A stretch of DNA of 17,083 bases from contig JABCPU010001068.1 in the NCBI GenBank assembly GCA_016800925.1, positions 1 through 17,083 on the forward strand, in the 5' to 3' direction. The notes under the pieces were generated by a model. That model was not told the origin of the DNA, searched no databases, and saw only the letters and a list, made by a program, of their open reading frames with translations. Of this stretch, positions 1-10,347 are shown in pieces. Position 1 is the first letter of the stretch. Every line of letters begins with the position of its first letter. The DNA comes from Suillus spraguei (lineage: Eukaryota > Basidiomycota > Agaricomycetes > Boletales > Suillaceae). A program made the translations under genes and the position numbers.

Positions 1-178
1 TCGGAGAACGTTGTAGATGACAGTCAACTATTCTGACACCTCCTTCCAAATGATCAGGAGCTATACACACTCTGGAATATTCTATACTTTTACGTCTATC
101 CTATCTTCGAAAATAAAAATTAGAATGTTGTGAATTACAGTATACGAAATGCGGTGACCAAGCCATCCAAAAATGAGA

Positions 179-1620
179 TTAGCGCCTTCCAAGCCCACTC
201 AGGCCCCATGCAACCTTCGACTGCACGAAATTAAACCTGTTCAAGATCCTTAGAATCAGATCGCGAATGAAGCCCCCACTACACGGCATCCACCAAGCAT
301 ATGAATCATACGTAAGGCTTGCAAGTTTCAAAAGTGTCTTGCTATACCCGATGATCTCCAGCGCTCGTGCATGACGCGTGTCCGCAATTTCCCGCAAAAT
401 GGTATCGTCCACATCGGGATTCCCTGCAGACGTTTGAATGTGCTTTGTGACAGCCTCTGCAAGGAAGATCGCATCCTCATGGCCAGGTTCATGCCCTGAC
501 CACCAAAGGGCGAATGTATATGGGCTGCGTCGCCGACCAGAAAAATAGCAGCTCCAAGACGTGTGAACGTACGGTCGGCGATGGCGGAACGGGTTCTAAA
601 GCGTGACGACCAGATCACCTGGTCGACTTTCACGGGAGTCGGGTTAAGGGATGGATTTGATGTTATACACGCTGGCCCGTATGTGTCGATCAAGTGCTGG
701 ACGTACTCTTTTGGTGGAGCATGGGGGGCCTCTCCATGTATCCCACAAGCTATACGGAAGATGGATTTCGTAGCGGGTTTGCCATCTCGTGTCAATTCCG
801 TATTGAAGTGGTTGCCGAGCGGTATAACCATGAAGAAATTGCCTGAAAAAAGTGTGCCGATAAGGTGGCCCTCGAGGGTGAATGGACCGACAGGTTCTGG
901 CTCGAATGTGACATCTGCAACGACCATTTGAGTCATTACATCATTGTCTAGCATTGGGCTATCTGGGTTAGAAAACCCTATACCGGCGATGGTACGGACC
1001 TGCAAATGGTCGTCAGACAGTCCACCAAGCCAAGGTTAATGGGCACCGAAGTCTCACAATTGAGCGGGCACCATCTGCGCCGATAATATATCTAGCCCTG
1101 ATGACTTGACCATCCTCAAAAGACACGTCCGTGATGCGAGAGTTGTTCTCGTTCTGTTTCATTCCTACTACCCTGTGTGGACGCTGCACTCGAACACCAA
1201 GGCTCTGTAACTTCTGCACAAGTACAAGCTCCGTCACAATTTGAGGGATGTAGAGCGCGTAAGGGTGAGCGGAATATTTCTTCAGAGGGTCAAATTTGGC
1301 GTCAAAGATCTCCGAGCTACGGGATGTGATTCTCATGCTCTTCCCCTTGATGGCTTGAGACAGTAATCCATCTACTGCGTCGATGCTGGCTAAAGCCTAA
1401 GATTACAAGAACATCAGTACGCCTTCTTATGAACGCACAAGTGGCTTACCTCAACAGTCGCAGAGTGTATGGTCATCGCCCTCGATGTATTCTGTCCTTT
1501 GACCGCGGCATCCACGATAACAAAGTCATGGCACCCGTGGTGGGCGAGAGAAAGAGCAGCAGTGAGACCTGCAGGACCTGCGCCGACAATAAGCACGGTA
1601 GTGTTCTCGGGAAGAGACAT
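179..1620 (-). CDS. FAD-dependent monooxygenase, PheA/TfdB type (one-base frameshift)
   Basis: Flavin monooxygenase (aromatic hydroxylase type) that would hydroxylate a small aromatic or polyketide-like substrate using FAD and NAD(P)H; the substrate is unknown. Exons read 1620-1450, 1396-1058 and 999-179, with phase-0 introns of 53 bp (GTAAGC...TTAG) and 58 bp (GTGAGA...GCAG, with a CTGAC branch site). The spliced product is about 443 aa. Visible motifs are the N-terminal dinucleotide-binding GAGPAGL (residues 13-19), GADGARS (about 163-169, the DG motif) and GDAAHIHSPFGGQGMN (about 325-340, the FAD ribityl-binding motif). It ends in SGLGRR followed by TAA and lacks the C-terminal thioredoxin-like domain of phenol hydroxylases; from memory, short agaric relatives end the same way. 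The frame slips just after GGQGMNLAM, at 475-476, where one base of a probable GGG run is missing; downstream the family sequence resumes. A CCAAT box lies about 50 bp upstream of the ATG. Confidence 0.85.
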
Positions 1621-2413
1621 TATTGTATGCTTGTAGGAGTAAGAATGCTAAAGTGATAGAGATGATGAATTGGCTTCAGACGGCTCTTCCGCCTGTTATT
1701 TGAGGCCAGCGATACACAGGTGATCTTAATCCGTCACAAAGGACGATTTACCATTTCGCGCACCTGATCTACCGCTGAATGGACAGAATGGACATGCATT
1801 ACAAGGTAGTGTCCGGCAGGGACTGCAGCTGTGGTAATGAGCAAACTGAAGTTGTCCGATCCTAGTGAACTTGGTGACTCTATTCGTCATGACAAAAGTC
1901 CGGTCGGGTCCGTTTACGATGCAAGCGCTTCCCCAGAAGTGGAACATATCCTGTACTACGGACACGGCCAAAGTTCTCGTCCGTTTCGCGCGATCATAAA
2001 GTAGACTGAATTTTGCTGCCTATAATAATAGTAAGCGCCTGATGACTACATACCATTAGTAACGCGTCCGACGGATTGAGGATTCCGACCGCAGAATCCA
2101 GATATGATGGATCCGCTCGCGGCTCAGTCTTGTCATCCTCTTGTATGTCATCACAGCAGTAATGAACAGTCAACTACCCTCGCTCCGATTTCGCACTTTG
2201 GACAGAGTTGTGTATAGTTCAAGTGAAACAACGTACGTACGTGCATCGAGACTAGTGTACCCGGGTTGTGTGTGCATGTGTTGACTGGGAATGACCACTT
2301 AAACGTTTATGACGTGTTGGACTGGTGTTGTGCCTACAATGTTTTGCACCACTTTAGGGGTCTAATACTCAACACGACCTATTATGACTATCTCATACCC
2401 GCTATGTGTCTTC
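1621..2413. other. Intergenic stretch with one weak minus-strand exon candidate
   Basis: No gene can be assigned with confidence. On the minus strand, an open stretch reading into a GTATGT donor (near 2053) and resuming after a TAG acceptor (near 2020) could be two exons that continue to about 1850. The conceptual peptide (DSAVGILNPSDALLM, then AAKFSLLYDRAKR) resembles nothing I recognise, and the frame must change again before 1740. It could be a decayed gene or chance. A (ACGT)3 run sits at 2231-2242. The first 50-100 bases should hold the monooxygenase promoter. Confidence 0.3.
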
Positions 2414-3377
2414 ATGGAGAGTCGCGAACAAGGAAAATTACCTGTCGGTCATCCCTTCTGTCACATTGTGAAGGAGACTGTCCAAAATGTGATGCTATTC
2501 CACCCTATCTTGCGTCATATGGCGAGAAACACTCTTGAAAACCCCGATGAAGCTGCGGAGAAGCAAAGGGTTCAGGAGATCATCGAGTACCTGTCAAACA
2601 CCTGTCCTACAGTTTCTGGTAGTGACTCCCCTGCGATGGATTCCACATTTGTTGATGTTCGTGCATACACGAGCTGTGGCAAGGATCCAAAGGGCAGGAA
2701 GATTGCTCGAAAACATATTTATATCCAGAAACGTCTACTTGACGAATGGATGAAAGAGTCTGTAGATAATTCAGGCACGCGAACTTTTCTGTGAGTGCTT
2801 TCACCTCTGGCCTAGTAATTGTTGTTCATTACTGAATACACTACCTTCTCGGTAGTCTTCTCACCGTCTTCATGAGGCTTTGCTTAATACGTGGACCTGT
2901 CGCTGTGGTTAAACTTTCATTCGCTTCAGAAGACATGAATGTGAATGATGAAGCTCACGGTTTGCCATGTTCACTGGAAAATTTCCTCTCGCAGTGGAAT
3001 GGTTGGCTTATTTTTGTGCCTGGTACCATTGCTCAACGCAAGAAATTGCCATATCGCAAATTGCAGTCTATAGTGTTTTCAGATAGAGCCTCCGCTTTTA
3101 CGAGCGTATCCTTCAACTGTAGGTATCTATCAATTTCACCAAAAGGTACTGACATGATCACCCTTTGGACCAGCGCTGATATGGGCAGGTTGTTATCCCA
3201 CTGATAATCTTACACGAATGGCCGCAGGAGATTGGAAAGTATTGGACTTCACACCAGGGCCAACGCATGACGTTTACAATGTGTTCCGACCGCACTGTCT
3301 ACGAATATGGGATTCCCCAGTAGATCCCAAACCTCGCAAGAGAGAGACGAAACAGATCATTGGTGGTACAAGCTGAG
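2414..3377 (+). pseudogene. Decayed gene, possibly zincin-like metallopeptidase family
   Basis: A coding-like stretch opens at ATG 2414 (MESREQGKLPVGHPF) and runs to 2791, where a GTGAGT donor begins; a TAG acceptor near 2855 resumes with LLTVF. It continues through EDMNVNDEAHG, a GWLIFVPG segment and LWTSADMGRLL up to 3204. A further open piece at 3219-3377 (AAGDWKVLDFTPGP) probably is the C-terminal exon, but the junction is not clean: the only candidate intron is about 39 bp with a GTTGTT donor. Right after LLTVF, one frame over, the DNA reads HEALLNTW (2871-2894), which differs at one base from an HExxH zinc motif, and the downstream DEA...LENFL segment is where such fungal proteins carry their third ligand. 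This fits a frame-broken zincin-like protein. The family assignment is tentative; the coding character is better supported than the name. Confidence 0.4.
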
Positions 3378-4138
3378 ATTACTATGTCTCGGAGGGCGAA
3401 ATGTACTCTGTGAGGCTCTTTGTGGATTGCTTTCTATGCACAATGGGAGTAGCTACTAAAGACCGAAAAATCCCTCAAAAGAAATAGCGAGTGTGATGAA
3501 TGCGGTTGGCAACACCAAGTTGACGAAGGTGACCTGGTAAGGTGAATCACTGTACAGCACTATAGCAAGATAGGTATTTAATGAGATCGCTGAATGCCAA
3601 CTTGAATATTTGTGCTGAAGAGACCAGGTAGTACGGATGCTAGGGTCGGATTCCGTGGTAGGAGATCTAACTTCACATTAGGGAGCCGGTATCTGGGAAT
3701 GGTATGTTATTCACACGACTTTGCTGGCAACTCTTGGTTTTGTCCTGAAAGTTATGTACGAATGAATCTCATCACCCACCCCACCCCGTGTAGAGATGGA
3801 ATAATTAGTTTTGGTATGAAAATTCCGGTCCACTGCAGGCTCTGATAAGAGATGCTGTAGCTAATTACAGGAGGCTACTCAAAATGACTCTTAACCACCG
3901 GTTCTACTTGACCCAAGCCTATCAAAGGAATTCCTCAGAAAGATTTGTCGTACTAGAACTTCATCGGCAGGAACCTTGTACATTATGTGATATTACCAGT
4001 CGGTAGGGAGTGTAAAGCACACCACAGCGAAGAGTCCGATTTGGTGGAGAGTAGCAGAGAATTGCAATGTCGATAGCGATAATTCTAAGTTAGATATCTA
4101 ATCCCATATATGTGCATGTGTGTCCTTCGGAGATTGAC
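3378..4138. other. Intergenic, no gene recognised
   Basis: This lies between the plus-strand relic and the 3' end of battenin on the minus strand. The longest open frame (3612-3845, plus) has no recognisable motif, no sensible splice partners and mixed composition. I see no RNA gene, repeat or regulatory motif that I can support. Confidence 0.5.
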
Positions 4139-6042
4139 CTAGAGCCCCTGGCATAGGTACGTCCCCCTTGCGACTTGAGCTCTACAAAGCTCGATTTCCG
4201 TTGGTACAGCGAGAATCGAAGCCAGTAAAATGCCTGAAGTATCAGCAAAACCAATAGAACCTATCTTAAACTCTCGTTCTTGCTTTGTGATCTCAGGATT
4301 ATGCGCTGAGGCTGGATCCGGTTGCTCTTGATTGATATGGTAGAACACGTTGACACTAGCAGTCATTCAGTCAGATCATCAGCCTCAATCTGGAAAAAGA
4401 TGAGACACACTATGCCAAGCCGCCACATATACCTTCAATGCTAATGAGTATGAAAACCAGGAATATACTTCCTCCTTTACGATCTTCTGGAAGTAGCCCC
4501 ACAGCAGATTCAAAAACTAGCAAAAGCAGTATCACGAACTGGATGATAGCAGGAGCAGGGAGGAGACGGGCCGGAATGGTTTTCAAGCCCAGAGATATGC
4601 TCGAACGAGAGAAAAAGACCGTGGTTTGGTAGACTAGCTATGAAAGGGTTTTTATCAGACTGTATCTTATTATCACGGCAGATTATCATGCAGACCTGCC
4701 AGAGTGGATAGTAGTCGCGGACGGAATGAATGATCTTGCTGATGAGGCCGTGTGTCGGAACGGGATATAATAAAGTTGGTGCGATACCTGAATGTATTCA
4801 GAAGGACTATAAGCACAAGGATAGGAATGACGTACCTGGTTGATAGTATACTCGAGCTGGGTTGTGCAGGTCAGAAGGCAGGCTCTGCGCCTAAGAAACA
4901 TCGACTACTTACGGTATAAACGCAAACTAGTGGTAAATCATTAGACACATAAAATTACGAGGAATAAAGACTGCTCACATAGTGGAAACATATACTTGAA
5001 CAGCAACGGTTTGACTAGACGCCATTTATCCGCGGCTGATAGGGCGACGGCGACAGTAACCTTCGGTTCCACACGAGTTTCTACGTCATCTTGAGCAGAT
5101 ACATCATCATCGATTTCAGTCTCAGGATCGTCAGCAGGGACGAGCGTGTATGACGCAGAAAATGATTGGTTCGTAAATGCAGCTGGACGGGGGAGCAGAA
5201 ACAAGTATGCCAGAGGAAGGATGAGTGGGAGAACCTGTGATGCAATATGAGCGATGTTTGAGTCGCTATATGGCTAGATTGTTACCGCTGATATGCCAAC
5301 ACCAATACTGACGCCAAGGCTCCTGAGTTCCCACCACATGAAGGCTCCGACAATACCTGCAGCTCCAGTACCTGAGGCGAAATACCTGTCAAGTGGAATC
5401 AACATGGGATAGTTGCGAAGCGTGAGACAATGCAGACCCAACGCTCCGACCTCCTACCGAACGGCTGTATGTTGTCGAAAGTTGCAAGAAGGTCATTTCT
5501 CCCCAGACCTATAGTTTGTCGTTCACATGAGAAACAGGTGTACATGACGAATGTGTGAACTCACCCGACGCAAACGACGCAAGACATATTCCCAGCAACC
5601 TCGAATACAGGCTTTCATGCAACGCGACGACCTGTGTGTCACATTAATTATGATTTCCAAAGTAAGTTCTGGTGTTGGGTTACCAGCATGCCTATAATGC
5701 TTAACGCGCAGCAGCCGACAACGCGTCGGGCATAACGTATACGACCTTTGAGAAAGTACGGCCACCCGAGCTTCGCGATCAATGCCGGAGCAATATTACA
5801 AAAGGCAATGATGCCCTTGGGTGTTGACGGAGGGACGAGATCGAGTGCAGCCGAAAGTATGATGACATAAAGTACTTGATAGTGATGAGAGCAGTCGTTT
5901 AAGAAAACAAAGATGACACACCATTGTTTATGAGTCCAAAAAGAAAGAAAGAAAATCCGAGCTTCAAGGATAATCGTTTCTTGCCTGCCGAACAACAAAG
6001 AAAATTAAAATCAGCAAGGTCTCCGATAAAGAATTGCGTCAT
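4139..6042 (-). CDS. BTN1: Battenin (CLN3/Btn1), 11 exons, two one-base frame slips
   Basis: Multi-pass vacuolar/lysosomal membrane protein of the CLN3 family, which in other eukaryotes is linked to vacuolar pH, Golgi-endosome traffic and export of glycerophosphodiesters. Exons: 6042-5922, 5874-5684, 5631-5565, 5508-5438, 5385-5286, 5234-4979, 4926-4913, 4856-4836, 4787-4696, 4637-4411 and 4355-4139; introns are 47-58 bp. Predicted length is about 458 aa, normal for the family. Signature segments are GFSFFLFGLINN, YVIILSAALDLV, YFASGTGAAG, GAFMWWELRSLG, an acidic cytosolic loop (ADDPETEIDDD), VYTLEYTINQ, HSVRDYYPLWQ, VYQTTVFFSRSSISLG and FKIGSIGFADTSGILLAS. It ends CQGL. The frame slips by one base at the G run 5501-5504 (one extra) and at the exon 8/9 junction (one G missing, near 4835 or 4788). 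The start at 6042 has a good context (CACCATGA), but the first about 25 residues are atypical, and an AG just before GKKR could instead be the acceptor of an unseen upstream exon. Confidence 0.92.
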
Positions 6043-7163
6043 GGTGCAAGGTAAGCACTAATTCTAGCTGGATCGGCGTCTACTTCATGGGCTTCTACTT
6101 CACCCGTCAGGGTGAACCACTTTTGCCACAATCAATGCAACACTTGCCATGCACATCGAACACTGACCTATGCTTGGTGTAATAAAATCTCCTTCGGTAT
6201 GAAGAGCGGCGGTGCCGTGGGATTCGATTGACATCTCCGAGAGAGTACCGTCTTGCCAGTGGATATTGTGAGCGCGAAGAGAGTTCTAGCGTATAGACTG
6301 GAGTTCCAGATCACCGTAAGGCTCGGGTAGATCGATGTCACGATGAAACACTGCAGCCGTGCGCTGACGATGATAGTTGGTCGAGTATAAATGTGCGACA
6401 CACGCAAAACATGCCTCGCTGCCCGGATCTCAGGTGACCCCTAAAAAGGGGGTCGCTGGTGGGCTCATCGACGCAGCTGCACTAGTTAGGAGGCCCGGAG
6501 TTGTCGTAGCAACTCGCCCGAGGCAATCAGTTTGACAGAATCACCCCAAAAGACACTTATTTTTATGAAGATATGAATTAGAGCCTGTTCCACGAACAAT
6601 CCAAAACTAGGTGTTTTTAACAGCGACGCAAAGGCTTTAGAATAAGTACTATATCCCCCGACTTCAATAATTAGTAGATCTAGGACGGCAGACGAAAGAA
6701 GAAAAAAAACATCACATATATAAGTTACTTGCCACTAATATCCGCTTTTGAATAGCTTTAAACACCTCATGTTCCCCGCCTGCCAGTGCATGGCTTAGTT
6801 CCATCCCTCCCTCACGTTTGTAAATCTCACCACTTTTCAATCGAGTCTTCGCGAGGCGCATCCCACTGAGAGTACTTTAAATCGTTGAACCCAAAGTCAC
6901 TGTACCCAATGTCGTCTATAATACTGTACCAGGACATTCAATCCGACAGTCACGCATCACAGCAACCTCTGTTTTGTTGTCCCCTGATGGTTGTTAGAGA
7001 GTTCGTCCGCAGCGTAGCGAAGCAATTTATTTTATACTTACTATTACACAGATTTTGCCCCTACAGAAAGTCAACCAATAAATAGCATATCAAGGGATGA
7101 GGAACCCGCTGCACCAGTCAAGTACATCCAATGTTTTTATTTTTGAAACTTTCCCCGTGTTCA
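6043..7163. other. Intergenic between battenin and the F-box gene
   Basis: Presumed promoter and 5' leader of battenin at the left end and 3' flank of the F-box gene at the right end. Open frames at 6168-6407 (minus), 6885-7085 (plus) and 7097-7285 (plus) show no family motif, and the last runs antisense into the F-box terminal exon. A perfect short hairpin lies at 6436-6454. No tRNA B-box (GGTTCGANNCC) was found. Confidence 0.5.
6436..6454. repeat. Short perfect inverted repeat
   Basis: GACCCC, then a 7-base spacer TAAAAAG, then GGGGTC: a six-base perfect stem. It lies about 400 bp upstream of the battenin start. It could be a binding site for a dimeric regulator or simple chance. Confidence 0.35.
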
Positions 7164-9269
7164 TCATACCAGATGCTGCAATGCTTCTTCGCACTCAAGA
7201 GACTCCAACCACGCCGCCGTATAGTACTTGGTCCTTCGATATGGCCACTGGTCGATATCCAACGACCCATCATCTAAGTGGATGACACTCCAGACGCTCT
7301 CGTCTATGCGGATAAGCCGTAATTTGGAAAAGCTGCGGTCGATGATGTTGATGATGGAACGTATCGGAAAGTTCGTCATACCAAGAAACTTGAGAAGAGA
7401 AGGGAATCCGAGACACAATTGCTACAATGAAAAATATTAATGCCGCTGGCTCTTCGGGTCAATAACAGATATCCTCAACTCACGTTTATGAAACGAAGGT
7501 CTTCTACAGGCTGTGCCATAATCTCCATGGTGAGCGCACGAACACTCCGTGGAATGAGCCACCCTGCTAGCGAAGGAGAAAGATCGCTAGGGAAAGTGAT
7601 GCAAAGACTGCGGAGGTTTATCAGAGAAGGCAGTACACCCCAAGCAGACGCGTCAAAACCAACGCAATGATGGTCTGCGCTAGGCACGATAAGGTGGAAG
7701 GAATGAAGATGTTTGCGATCCCTCAAGAATTCCGAGATAGCAGGCACGAGGTCCCTGTCCGTGATATGCTGATGCACACCGACAATCTTGAAAGTAAAGT
7801 GCGTCAGAAATGGAAGCGAGGTCCTGTGCAGGCGGAACATTGCTGATGGAGTGCATTCTAGAATACCTGATAATGTCAGTGATTCCAGCTGATAGCCGGT
7901 GGACAAGATCTCTGAGAAGACCAGGCTGTCTGCGGAAAAACGGCCTTCGAATTCGAGGATCGTCAAGTGACGGACGGAGATAATATCCGATGGGAATTTC
8001 CAGCTTATATTCTTGATGACCAGCGAGCGCAGGTTATTGTGACTCTGTGATATAAAGTCGTTGATAGATGTACCGTTCCCTCCCGCAGCTGTGATGGAGA
8101 AATGTGTGATGTGCTTGAAGGGTGGGATATCAATATCCCCTGAACGATTGACTGGACTGTGCGGAGCGTGAACATGCAGGCCGTTTTTGGGAGGCATGAA
8201 ATGACGCACTTGAGGGACAGACTATGAAGACGATGATTTGAGGTACACATTGTTTCAAGCATACGATTGATTAATTCCCTATTACCTGAACAATGTACAC
8301 TGCGAAGGTTGCTGAGCTTAGGCAAAGAGTTGATTAACATTCCTAGGAGGGATTGAGACATAGTAGCGTTGAAGAATGAGCACGAACCAGTCTTAAATGC
8401 CAATATGTGTGACGCGTCTGAAACAATAGCATACACGCTTAAGCTTCTGATATGGGAGGCAAAGACAGGATCTACGAGAATGCGGGTAAGAATATCCGCA
8501 CTTCGCTGGTAGTGCCAGGCATCGAGCTCAGCCTGCTCGTCGTGGTCACCATGGGCATCCTTGTATTTGTTATCGCCTCTGGGGGGTCCCGGCGACGCTG
8601 TAAAATGCAGATCGATCTCGCGGAAAATAAGCTGGCTTGCGATACGAGAGAGTGCATGTGGGACCAATAAAAGAGACTTGAGATCACGTTTAGGAAGATT
8701 GAGAGCAATTTCTCTCCAGACTTCGGAAGAAAAACGAGGTGGACCAGCAGGTTCCCTGATAAGCTTGGCGGTATTTGTCACAGGACGACCATAAAAGGGC
8801 TGCTCGGCTTACCATTTCTCGTCGTAGATGTTCAGATTGTATTATGGCTTCAACGTCTTGATTTGCTGGATCTGAAGATAGAACGAACAGCAAATCTGAA
8901 AGAAAATGATGTTAGGACATTGAACGGAACCCAATGGGATGGATGGAATTGACCTTGTTGTGCAGAAGTTCGGTACCCAGCTGCTAAACGGGTTTTGGCA
9001 CGTAACAGAAGAGCTTTTGCTACATGTGATGGTGGAATGCCCGGTACCTGGAGAAACGACTGAGTAGCGTTCTCCATGATAATTCGAGACCTTTGTGGTG
9101 TACATGAAGTGCAGATATAATAAGTAGAGGAATGATGGAAGGACGCGTACCCTTGGGACGGCAAATGCTGCAATGCGTGGAGCAGAACATCTGCCTTTTG
9201 AGTGTCAGATAGACACGCTGTCACATCGCGAATGCTGGCGTCAAGAATACGGGGATTGAAAACACTCAT
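7164..9269 (-). CDS. F-box protein with TPR-like N-terminus (one-base frameshift)
   Basis: Probable substrate receptor of an SCF ubiquitin ligase. Exons: 9269-9151, 9090-8954, 8895-8813, 8763-7484 and 7421-7164; introns 60, 58, 49 and 62 bp, all GT-AG and in matching phase. The product would be about 625 aa. Residues 1-110 hold a TPR-like helical segment (HVAKALLLRAKTRLAAGYRT, then LLFVLSSDPANQD). The F-box lies at about 123-160 (PRFSSEVWREIALNLPKRD through LFREIDLHF-like residues). The rest is leucine-rich-repeat-like, with recurring L..L.L patterns, ending EEALQHLV and TGA. For the third intron, an acceptor at 8764 keeps frame, while one at 8756 would not, so I chose 8764. The frame slips once at 8209-8211 (AAGTGCG), most simply explained by a lost G; both sides remain family-like. 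Such F-box genes are expanded in mushrooms, and the target is unknown. Confidence 0.85.
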
Positions 9270-9895
9270 GAGGGGATTGCCTATAGTTATTGCTCTGTTA
9301 GTATGAGGTGAAAATGGGTGTAGCCCAAAGCGTTGACTTTGTTGGGTAAGTATGTTATAAGCTCATTTTGGAACCACATGACTGCAAGAGTCTCGACCAG
9401 ACGTTTTAGGAAGTTGCAGTTTTCTACTATACGTACATGGTCCTCAGGCGATCGGACCTTCTCAGTCCGTTCTTTCGTCGGCCTGCCCTGAGGGCATTAT
9501 AAAATGTTGGGTAGTATATAACGGTCTCAACATATCGATGACTGAACTTCACATAGTATGCAATATCATACACGCTATAAATTTTTACACCGACACGGGG
9601 AAGTTAGCGAGAAGCTTACTTGCCAGTGGTTAATTATATAGGAACCTCTGGCCCGTGCCTGCAGTACACCCTCTCTAATTGGCTCCCCGTATGCATCGTA
9701 CAGCTGCCGTGGCACCTTTACCATCTTCCTCTCCTCCCCTGAGTCTTCGCAGGCAGTGTTCTGCCGGTTACCAAATGTCTCCATGCCCATTGGGCCACGG
9801 AGAACCATTCAATTGGCTGACAATTATGTGTTAATTAACGATTTTAATTGGCTACTGATTCAGATGGGCTTATCAGAATGTAAGTTTTAATTTGT

Positions 9896-9965
9896 CTTAG
9901 CCAAGCACATGACCGAGCTTCTAGAGCTGATGTATCTCAGCCAATCAGCACCTGACCGAGCTTCT
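9896..9965 (+). repeat. Imperfect direct repeat, about 40-bp period
   Basis: Two copies, at 9896-9922 and 9936-9965, share CTTAG/CTCAG-CCAA followed by GCAC[A/C]TGACCGAGCTTCT. The 18-base core has a single mismatch, and the second copy has three extra bases. Such repeats are common in the U3 part of fungal LTRs. Confidence 0.6.
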
Positions 9966-10238
9966 TGGGGAACCCGTGCCCAAAAAGGAACTACGATGTC
10001 GGAGCGAATCAACGCGAAGATCTTCATTGGAATATGCTCCTCCAATCTTCCACGTACACCCCACGAGCTTTGAGACGAACCCATTTAGAACTGCAAGACG
10101 TGCTCAAGGTCCCTGAGCGTGTGGTGTTCCCCAGGTACTGATCACTGTATCACTCTAGACTATGGCTCGAGCTGGTTGTTAAGCCATTTGACCTTGGTTG
10201 CATAACATAGAAAACCTCGAGTACCGTTGGGGAGTTGG

Positions 10239-10246
10239 TATATAAG
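10239..10246 (+). promoter_or_regulatory. TATA-box-like TATATAAG
   Basis: A good TATA match that faces plus but has no plus-strand gene downstream, since the next feature is the minus-strand thioesterase relic. It may belong to a solo LTR or an unseen transcript. Confidence 0.35.
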
Positions 10247-10347
10247 CAAGAGGTTCCAAGGTAGGAAGATAAACGGATTTACAAAACTAAGCCTAATGGG
10301 TTGTAATCTAGCCCACAGCGGAAGAGAGACCTAGATAAGTCCACTCA

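Larger units (their letters stand above)
9270..10347. other. Intergenic, with possible solo-LTR features
   Basis: The left part should contain the F-box promoter; AT-rich TATA-like strings occur near 9500-9520. An open frame at 9575-9808 (minus) has no recognised motif. The right part (about 9820-10330) has features seen in LTRs: a direct repeat at 9896-9965 and a clean TATATAAG at 10239-10246 pointing away from any plus-strand gene. No paired TG...CA termini with a target duplication could be fixed by eye, so a solo LTR is only a suggestion. Confidence 0.35.

Noticed and set aside
1726..1971. Minus-strand open frame with a Cys-rich end as a gene
   Set aside because: No family motif, and a competing frame across 1740-1850 looks equally coding. 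Kept only as a remark in the intergenic entry.
2231..2242. (ACGT)3 run as a regulatory site
   Set aside because: Too short and simple, and no gene start is placed convincingly next to it.
3612..3845. Plus-strand 77-codon open frame
   Set aside because: No recognisable motif, no splice partners, and the length is expected by chance in this composition.
8452..8794. Plus-strand open frames over the F-box region
   Set aside because: They are antisense shadows of the F-box exon, which has clear family sequence.
9575..9808. Minus-strand 77-codon open frame
   Set aside because: Basic, Arg-rich composition but no known motif, no homologous neighbour exon and no promoter signal that stands out.
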